The notes under the pieces were generated by a model that was not told where the DNA came from, made no database searches, and saw only the letters and a list, made by a program, of their open reading frames with translations. This document shows positions 59,331 through 64,000 of a stretch of DNA of 64,000 bases, one piece after another. The stretch comes from Janibacter sp. CX7 (lineage in GTDB: Bacteria; Actinomycetota; Actinomycetes; Actinomycetales; Dermatophilaceae). Position numbers and translations under genes: made by a program. Within the stretch, counting starts at the first letter, position 1; every line of letters starts with the position of its first letter. The stretch covers positions 124,001 to 188,000 of the forward strand of contig NZ_CP101464.1 of NCBI RefSeq assembly GCF_024362365.1, given 5' to 3'.

Positions 59331-60061
59331 TTCAGGTCCTCGAGGACGCCCTGGGCATAGGTCTCGAGGATCTCCTCGTTGTTGGCGCGGAACCCGGTGA
59401 GCATGCGCACGTTGACGAGGTTGTGGCCGCTGCGCACCCACAGGTAGTCGATGGCCAGGTCGCTGTCGCGGTTGCCGATGCGCACGGCGAAGCTGCGGTC
59501 GCCGAGGGCCGGCGTGGTGATGTGCGTCGCCGTCCACGTGCCCTTGCTGGCGCCCGGCTCGGTCGCGGAGGTGAAGTCCGAGCAGGTGGCCAGGGCGGCG
59601 CCGGCCTCGTCGAAGAAGCGCGTGGGGAAGGCCTCGTCGTAGGTCCACAGGGCGATCGAGATGCTCGGCGGCGGCGTGCCGCCGGCCTTGCGGGTGTAGC
59701 GCACGCCGGCGCCCTCGCTGCGGTGCTCCTCGCGCCAGTCGCGGACGTCCGGCGCGTCGAGGTAGACCGCGAGGCACTCCGTCGGGTCGGCGACCCGCTT
59801 GCTGTGGACGGCGGCGTCGAAGCCTCCGGGGTCCTTGACGAAGCCCTTGGGCGCCTCGTCGGTCGACGGCAGCGCGGCCTTGATCTGCCGCGGGGTGAGC
59901 TCCTGCTGCTCGGGCGCGTCAGCGGTCTCGGCCTCCCGGGTGCTCGTGACGGTCACCGTCGACGGCTCGGCCGGGGGCGGCGCGTCGTCACCCCCGCACG
60001 CGGCGAGGGTGAGGGCCGTGATCACGGCGAGGGCGAAGGGGGCGGCGCGGCGCGTCGTCAT
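59327..60061 (-). CDS. Lipoprotein, PknH-like sensor-domain array member 2
   Basis: A 244-residue lipoprotein with signal ALAVITALTLAAC. Common blocks: STVTVTSTRE, LTPRQIKAALPSTDEAPKGF, Cys in TECLAVYLD, second Cys in ATCSDFTS, LGDRSFAVRIGNRDSDLAIDYLWVR in parts and GHNLVNVRML. ATG start overlaps the stop of member 1 by 4 nt (ATGA). Confidence 0.78.
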   Translation of the reverse strand: MTTRRAAPFALAVITALTLAACGGDDAPPPAEPSTVTVTSTREAETADAPEQQELTPRQIKAALPSTDEAPKGFVKDPGGFDAAVHSKRVADPTECLAVYLDAPDVRDWREEHRSEGAGVRYTRKAGGTPPPSISIALWTYDEAFPTRFFDEAGAALATCSDFTSATEPGASKGTWTATHITTPALGDRSFAVRIGNRDSDLAIDYLWVRSGHNLVNVRMLTGFRANNEEILETYAQGVLEDLK

Positions 60062-60798
60062 GTGGCCTTCTTCAGGTCGTCGAGGACGCCCTGCGCGTAC
60101 CTCGTCATCAGCTTGCCGTCGTAGCTCTTCTCGCGGCTGAGCACCAGGACGGTGATGACATTGTGCCCGCTGCGCACGTAGAGCCGGTCGACGGAGTGGT
60201 CGAACTCCCGGCTGCGGATCCGCACGCCGAAGGTGCGGTCGCCGAGCTGCGGGACGGTGATCGCGGTGGCCCCGTCCTTGCTCTCGCCGACGCTGCGCGA
60301 CTGGGTGTACGAGTCGCAGCCGGTGACCTCCTCGCCCGCGTCGTCGTAGAGGGAGAGCGGGTAGGGCTCGTCGAAGGACTGGACGTAGGTCGCGATGATC
60401 AGCCCGCCGTCGGCCTGGTTCTGGCTGAAGCGCGCCTGCTCGTGGACCGTGCGGTGGTCGTCGGTGAAGGTCCGGGCCTCGGGACTGTCGAAGAGGATGC
60501 TCGCGCACCCGGGCGGGTCGTAGGTCGACTTGTGGTTGCCGAAGGTCGAGGTGTCGACGTGCCAGGTCTTGTCCGGCATGTCGGCGAGGGTCGGCAGGGC
60601 CTTGCGGGCCGTCGCCTTGTCGATCTCCTGCTGCTCCGGCAGGTCGAGGGCCTCGCCGACCTCGGTGGTCACGGTCACCGTGCCGGGGTCCGGGGGCTGG
60701 GTCGACTCGTCGCCGCACCCGGCGAGAGGCAGGATGGCCGCGACGGCGAAGGCGGCCGCGAGACGACGGTGGTGTGTGGCGAGCATCGCCGTCAGCAT
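60058..60798 (-). CDS. Lipoprotein, PknH-like sensor-domain array member 1
   Basis: A 246-residue lipoprotein with lipobox LAGC near residue 28, then DESTQPPDPGTVTVTTEVGE. Conserved: ATARKALPTLADMPDKTW, Cys in PGCASILFD, second Cys in TGCDSYTQ, LGDRTFGVRI, and DRLYVRSGHNVITVLVLS. It is first of the array and should have the promoter; an ATG four codons in (60786) is a possible start. Divergent from the Tat-lipoprotein gene at 60879. Confidence 0.78.
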   Translation of the reverse strand: MLTAMLATHHRRLAAAFAVAAILPLAGCGDESTQPPDPGTVTVTTEVGEALDLPEQQEIDKATARKALPTLADMPDKTWHVDTSTFGNHKSTYDPPGCASILFDSPEARTFTDDHRTVHEQARFSQNQADGGLIIATYVQSFDEPYPLSLYDDAGEEVTGCDSYTQSRSVGESKDGATAITVPQLGDRTFGVRIRSREFDHSVDRLYVRSGHNVITVLVLSREKSYDGKLMTRYAQGVLDDLKKAT

Positions 60799-60844
60799 CC
60801 CACGCAGGGGCCGCTCCGGCGCGCCCGGCGCGGGCCGCGGACCG

Positions 60845-60850
60845 TATCCT
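60845..60850 (+). promoter_or_regulatory. -10 hexamer TATCCT for the Tat-lipoprotein gene
   Basis: TATCCT lies 28 nt before the GTG at 60879 and would give a leader of about 20 nt that includes GGGAGGG. Confidence 0.45.
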
Positions 60851-60878
60851 CGGGGCGAGACGACCCCGGGAGGGACCA

Positions 60879-61709
60879 GTGGAGCAGATCTCCAGGCGCA
60901 CGCTGCTCGCCGCGATCGGCACGGTCGGCACGACCGCCGTCGCCGGCTGCGCGGACGACTCCGAGCCCGTCGACATCGCCTCGACGTACCGCGTCGGCGG
61001 GGACGGTGGCTCGGGGAGCGACACCGGGAGTGGCTCCGGCTCCCCCTCCGACAGCGCGAGCCCCACCGACTCCGCCCTCCAGACGGTGGAGCTCGACCCC
61101 CCGGACACCCTGCGCGGCCGCTGGGCGGCGATCGCGGCGGTGTGGACGGCGGCCGAGGTCTCCGACGACGGGTCCGGTCCCCGCGCCACGAACGGCGACT
61201 GGGAGTACTCGATGGAGCTCGGCGAGTGGGCGCACCTGCTGCGCTACAGCGACGGTCGGGCGCTCCTCGTCGGCCAGTCCAACCCCGACGTGATCCGCTC
61301 CGTCGCCGACGAGAAGAAGATGCGCAAGGCGCTCACCGCGGGGGCCCCGAGGTGGTGGAACGACTTCGACGAGCTGCTGCCGAGCAATGCCTCGGTCGGC
61401 TTCGTCCTGGGGTGGGACCGCAAGCGCTGGCAGCGGGTCTCGGGCGTGCCCAGCGAGGGCGGCTTCGACAAGATGACCTTCTACCCCCGCGACGACGACA
61501 CGACGATCGAGTGGCTGCTCCTGTGGGGGCAGGAGGGCGAGAGCGACCACTCCAGCGCGCTGCGCTCCGCCGCCTCGGCCGTCATCAAGGCGGGCACCCG
61601 GGTCAACATGTCGCAGCTGCAGCGGCTCGGCCCCGGCATGCAGGCCGACCAGCTCAAGGACGCCGTCGCGGCCGCGAAGGCCTTCGAGGGCAAGGGCCGC
61701 CGCCGCTGA
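60879..61709 (+). CDS. Twin-arginine lipoprotein of unknown function
   Basis: A 276-residue protein. The signal has SRRTLLAAIG, a Tat motif (Ser5-Arg6-Arg7-Thr8-Leu9), and ends in lipobox VAGC at Cys24. It is therefore exported folded and lipid anchored. A Gly/Ser-rich linker (about 42-58) precedes a compact domain: GRWAAIAAVWTAAEV, DWEYSMELGEWAHLLRYSDG, and NPDVIRSVADEKKMRKAL. No family is recognised. The Tat export suggests it folds or binds a cofactor before export. GGGAGGG lies before the GTG. Confidence 0.7.
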   Translation: MEQISRRTLLAAIGTVGTTAVAGCADDSEPVDIASTYRVGGDGGSGSDTGSGSGSPSDSASPTDSALQTVELDPPDTLRGRWAAIAAVWTAAEVSDDGSGPRATNGDWEYSMELGEWAHLLRYSDGRALLVGQSNPDVIRSVADEKKMRKALTAGAPRWWNDFDELLPSNASVGFVLGWDRKRWQRVSGVPSEGGFDKMTFYPRDDDTTIEWLLLWGQEGESDHSSALRSAASAVIKAGTRVNMSQLQRLGPGMQADQLKDAVAAAKAFEGKGRRR

Positions 61710-61746
61710 ACCGAGCCCGCCCGCGGAGGTGGGGACCCCCCCTTCG

Positions 61747-62409
61747 TCAGGCGTGCGGCTGCCAGGTGCAGACGCAGGCGAGGTTGCCGTCGGCGTCCGC
61801 CAGCACCCACCACGACGGGGCGTACTCGTCCGTGACGAGCCGGCCGCCGGCCGCGACGACCGCGTCGACGCGGGCCCGTGCCTCGTCGTGGGGGACGTAG
61901 ACGTCGATGTGCAGCCGCCCCCGGTCGTCGCGAGGCTCGCTCGTCTGGAACCAGATGGTCGGCATCTGGCCGTCGGGCGAAGGGAGCGTGTCCGGGTCCC
62001 CCTTCGCCGGCTCGTGGCCGGTCAGGGCGGTCCAGAAGGGCCGGATCCGGTCCGCGTCGGCCGTGTCGATGCCGACGGTCAGCGAGGCGCCGACCTCGGG
62101 CTGCGGGCTCGCACCGCGGTCGGAGGCGATCCGGCTGATCTCGCCGGCGAGCGAGATGTCGCGGTCGGTGATGCCGCCGGCGTCGTGGCTGACGAGCGCC
62201 AGCCCGACCCAGCCCCACCGCAGGTCGATGTCGGGGTGGTGGTCGGCCTCCTCGGCGACCTTGGCGATCTCGTTGACGAGGGCGAGGGACTCCTCGAAGC
62301 CCTTGGTGCGCAAGCGGGTTCGCAACATGCCGTTGACCTCGCGCCAGTCGCGTGGCGCCCGGTCGGCGACCTGGGAGCTGGTCAGGGTCTGCAGGGCGTC
62401 GTCGCTCAT
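61747..62409 (-). CDS. 4a-hydroxytetrahydrobiopterin dehydratase-VOC fusion protein
   Basis: A 220-residue fusion. The N-terminal half is PCD/DCoH-like: EEADHHPDIDLRWGWVGLALVSHDAGGIT, with the His-His-Pro motif (57-59) and the later His75. The C-terminal half from about residue 108 is a VOC-type domain (VGIDTADADRIRPFWTALTGHEP, then GRLHIDVYVPHDEARARV). Both active-site patterns look intact, but the substrate is unknown. TAACGT on the minus strand lies 7 nt before the ATG. The divergent partner is the HAD-PlsC gene. Confidence 0.82.
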   Translation of the reverse strand: MSDDALQTLTSSQVADRAPRDWREVNGMLRTRLRTKGFEESLALVNEIAKVAEEADHHPDIDLRWGWVGLALVSHDAGGITDRDISLAGEISRIASDRGASPQPEVGASLTVGIDTADADRIRPFWTALTGHEPAKGDPDTLPSPDGQMPTIWFQTSEPRDDRGRLHIDVYVPHDEARARVDAVVAAGGRLVTDEYAPSWWVLADADGNLACVCTWQPHA

Positions 62410-62416
62410 GTGACCC

Positions 62417-62422
62417 ACGTTA
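62417..62422 (-). promoter_or_regulatory. -10 hexamer TAACGT, leaderless start of the PCD-VOC gene
   Basis: On the minus strand TAACGT ends 7 nt before the ATG at 62409. Its opposite number for the plus strand is TAGCCT at 62459. Confidence 0.5.
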
Positions 62423-62458
62423 GGCCCTCGAGGTGTTCCCGGCAGGCCCCCGCGTGGA

Positions 62459-62464
62459 TAGCCT
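62459..62464 (+). promoter_or_regulatory. -10 hexamer TAGCCT, leaderless start of the HAD-PlsC gene
   Basis: TAGCCT ends 7 nt before the ATG at 62472. Confidence 0.5.
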
Positions 62465-62471
62465 CGCGAGC

Positions 62472-63926
62472 ATGACGGCCGCCGCATTCTTCGACCTCGA
62501 CCGCACCCTGCTGCCCAAGGCCTCCGGCCCGGCGCTGTCGGCCGCCATGCGCGACACCGGCGTGGTCTCCGCACGGATGCCGGGGGAGGCGCTGCTCTTC
62601 GGCTACTTCAACCTCCTCGGCGAGTCCCTCGGCTCGATCGCGCTCGCCCGCCAGGCGGTGCTCGTGGCCAAGGGCAAGCCCGCCGACGCCTTCGACGAGG
62701 CGGCCCAGCTGGCCGCCGACATCCTCGAGCCGATGGTCGGACCCTTCGCCCGCATGCTCATCGAGGAGCACCACGAGGCCGGGCGCCACGTCGTGCTCGC
62801 CACGACCACCCCCGAGCACCTCGTCCTGCCCCTCGCCGAGCGGCTCGGCATCGACTATGTCATCGCCACCCGCTACGAGGTCGGCGACGACGGCTGCTTC
62901 ACCGGGCGCAACGACGGGCACTTCGTGTGGTCGATGGGCAAGATCGCGGCGGTGCGCGACTTCGCCGAGGAGGAGGGCATCGACCTCGACGCGTCCTTCG
63001 CCTACTCCGACTCGATCTACGACGCGCCGCTGCTGCGGGCCGTCGGCAACCCCGGTGCGGTCAACCCCGACCCGCGGCTGCACGCCCTGGCCGTCGCCGC
63101 CCGCTGGCCGGTGCTGCACTTCGACACCTCGCCCGGGGTGATGAAGCTGCCGGTCATCGGCATGGAGCTGCAGCGCGCCATCGCCCTGCTCTCGCGGCCC
63201 GAGGTCTTCCCGTACGCGAAGTTCACCGTCCGCGGCGCGGAGAACATCCCGGCCGACGGGCCGGCGATCCTCGTGGGCAACCACCGCTCCTACTTCGATC
63301 TCGTCGCGATGGCGGTCGCCTTCCGCCGCACCCCGCGCTCGGCGCGCTTCCTGGGCAAGAAGGAGCTCTTCGACGTGCCCGGTCTGGGGACGATCTTCCG
63401 TGCCGGCGGCGGCATCAGCGTCGACCGTCGGCAGGACGACCCCGACAGCCCCGACGCCTTCGCCTCGGCCGTGCGGGCCCTCCGCGGCGGCGAGCTCGTC
63501 GCGATGATGCCCGAGGGGACGATCCCGCGGGGCATCCACTTCTTCGAGCCGGGCATGCGCGGCTTCCCGGGCGCCGCCCGCCTGGCCCACCTCACCGAGG
63601 TGCCGGTCATCCCCTTCGCCATCACCGGGACCGAGAAGGTCTGGCCGCGCAGCTCCAGGGTGCCGCGGATGCTCACCAACCCGCTGACCCGGCCCGAGGT
63701 GACGGTGACCTTCGGCGAGCCGGTCGACCTGAAGTACCGGTCGGTGCCGCGCGACATGGAACGGATCCTCGAGGCGATCACCGAGATGCTGCCCGACGAC
63801 GTCCGCGAGCCGGCCCGACCGACCCTCGCCGAGATGGCCCTGACCTACCCCGACGGCGTCGTGCCCGACGAGGACCGCTGGTACGCCGTCGACGGCGCCG
63901 ACGCGCAGGTCGAGTACGGCGAGTAG
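62472..63926 (+). CDS. HAD-IB phosphatase fused to a 1-acylglycerol-3-phosphate acyltransferase (PlsC)
   Basis: A 484-residue bifunctional protein. The HAD domain has DxDxT as Asp8-Asp10 (FFDLDRTLL), ATTTPEHLV, and SFAYSDSIYDAPLL (Asp residues of motif IV). From about residue 245 comes the PlsC domain with NHRSYFD (H-x4-D) near residue 277 and PEGTIPRG. It may acylate lysophosphatidate and hydrolyse a phosphate on the same or a related lipid, at the inner face of the membrane. Such fusions are common in actinobacteria. The start ATG lies 7 nt after TAGCCT. Confidence 0.9.
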   Translation: MTAAAFFDLDRTLLPKASGPALSAAMRDTGVVSARMPGEALLFGYFNLLGESLGSIALARQAVLVAKGKPADAFDEAAQLAADILEPMVGPFARMLIEEHHEAGRHVVLATTTPEHLVLPLAERLGIDYVIATRYEVGDDGCFTGRNDGHFVWSMGKIAAVRDFAEEEGIDLDASFAYSDSIYDAPLLRAVGNPGAVNPDPRLHALAVAARWPVLHFDTSPGVMKLPVIGMELQRAIALLSRPEVFPYAKFTVRGAENIPADGPAILVGNHRSYFDLVAMAVAFRRTPRSARFLGKKELFDVPGLGTIFRAGGGISVDRRQDDPDSPDAFASAVRALRGGELVAMMPEGTIPRGIHFFEPGMRGFPGAARLAHLTEVPVIPFAITGTEKVWPRSSRVPRMLTNPLTRPEVTVTFGEPVDLKYRSVPRDMERILEAITEMLPDDVREPARPTLAEMALTYPDGVVPDEDRWYAVDGADAQVEYGE

Positions 63927-64000
63927 GGCCCGGTCCGGCCGGTGTCGCGCCCGGCCAGGGCGCCCGGCTCGAGCTGCTGGCTCGTGCGGGCAGCGGCCGC
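63927..64000. other. Terminal 74 bp, no gene recognised
   Basis: GC-rich sequence after the HAD-PlsC stop, running to the window edge. I see no start codon with coding pattern; it may be the edge of a neighbouring gene. Confidence 0.4.

Overview
The window looks like chromosome from a high-GC actinobacterium (about 72% G+C by eye). Actinobacterial markers include two mycothiol-dependent (maleylpyruvate isomerase fold) proteins, an ergothioneine operon (egtB-egtD), a DUF222/HNH endonuclease and WXG100-type proteins. GTG starts are common and 4-nt ATGA/GTGA gene overlaps abound. About twenty genes have a TANNNT -10 hexamer only 6-7 nt before the start codon, so they are probably transcribed without a leader. 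I would place it in Micrococcales, perhaps Intrasporangiaceae; the genus is a guess. I saw no rRNA, tRNA, insertion sequence, prophage or CRISPR array.

Layout. 1-8.7 kb: partial lipoprotein, GNAT enzyme, SSS-family symporter with a 43-aa accessory protein, lactate-monooxygenase-like flavoenzyme, a deletion scar joining two truncated genes (5.9-6.5 kb), DUF1059 protein, SigJ-type sigma factor divergent from an MBL-fold hydrolase. 8.7-19.3 kb: DUF222/HNH protein, reductase-like protein, zinc alcohol dehydrogenase, AAA ATPase, malic enzyme, fructosamine-kinase family protein, and a histidine kinase-response regulator-DUF4097 operon. 19.3-24.8 kb: lactate module, permease-lutA-lutB-lutC, divergent from an LldR-like GntR regulator with three near-identical operators between them. 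24.8-33.6 kb: Fpg/Nei glycosylase, APP1-type phosphatase, HprK-like/PqqD protein, quinol-monooxygenase-like protein, ArsC, bile-acid symporter family protein, ExoIII, glutamate dehydrogenase, two unknown proteins. 33.6-45.4 kb: DEAD-box helicase, thioesterase, the first WXG100-metallopeptidase gene and its lipoprotein partner, aldo/keto reductase, VOC/AraC pair, a frameshifted unknown gene, PEP-mutase family protein, stress-protein-like flavin-binding protein. 45.4-53.4 kb: egtB-egtD-unknown operon, photolyase, oxidoreductase, ohr, ohrR, and the second WXG100-metallopeptidase/partner pair. 53.4-64 kb: DUF2126 transglutaminase, five overlapping paralogous lipoprotein genes, Tat lipoprotein, PCD-VOC fusion, HAD-PlsC fusion.

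The best candidate for an undescribed system is a two-gene cassette present twice. One gene encodes a WXG100-like N-domain fused to a C-terminal HExxH...E domain (36298-37383 and 52259-53209). The other encodes a partner with a shared, unrecognised domain (38262-38993, a lipoprotein; 51681-52262, apparently cytoplasmic). In the second copy the genes overlap by 4 nt. Between the copies the W-x-G position and the spacing from the HExxH motif to a downstream Glu are identical. An effector/protease with an immunity or chaperone partner is the natural hypothesis, not an established function.

Two DNA-level signatures run through the window. One is a dispersed palindrome centred on CCCTAGGG, found between genes and twice in tandem in frame inside the HprK-like gene. 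The other is the octamer CGAAGGGG/CCCCTTCG, strongly over-represented on both strands and repeatedly arranged as inverted pairs that form terminator-like hairpins.
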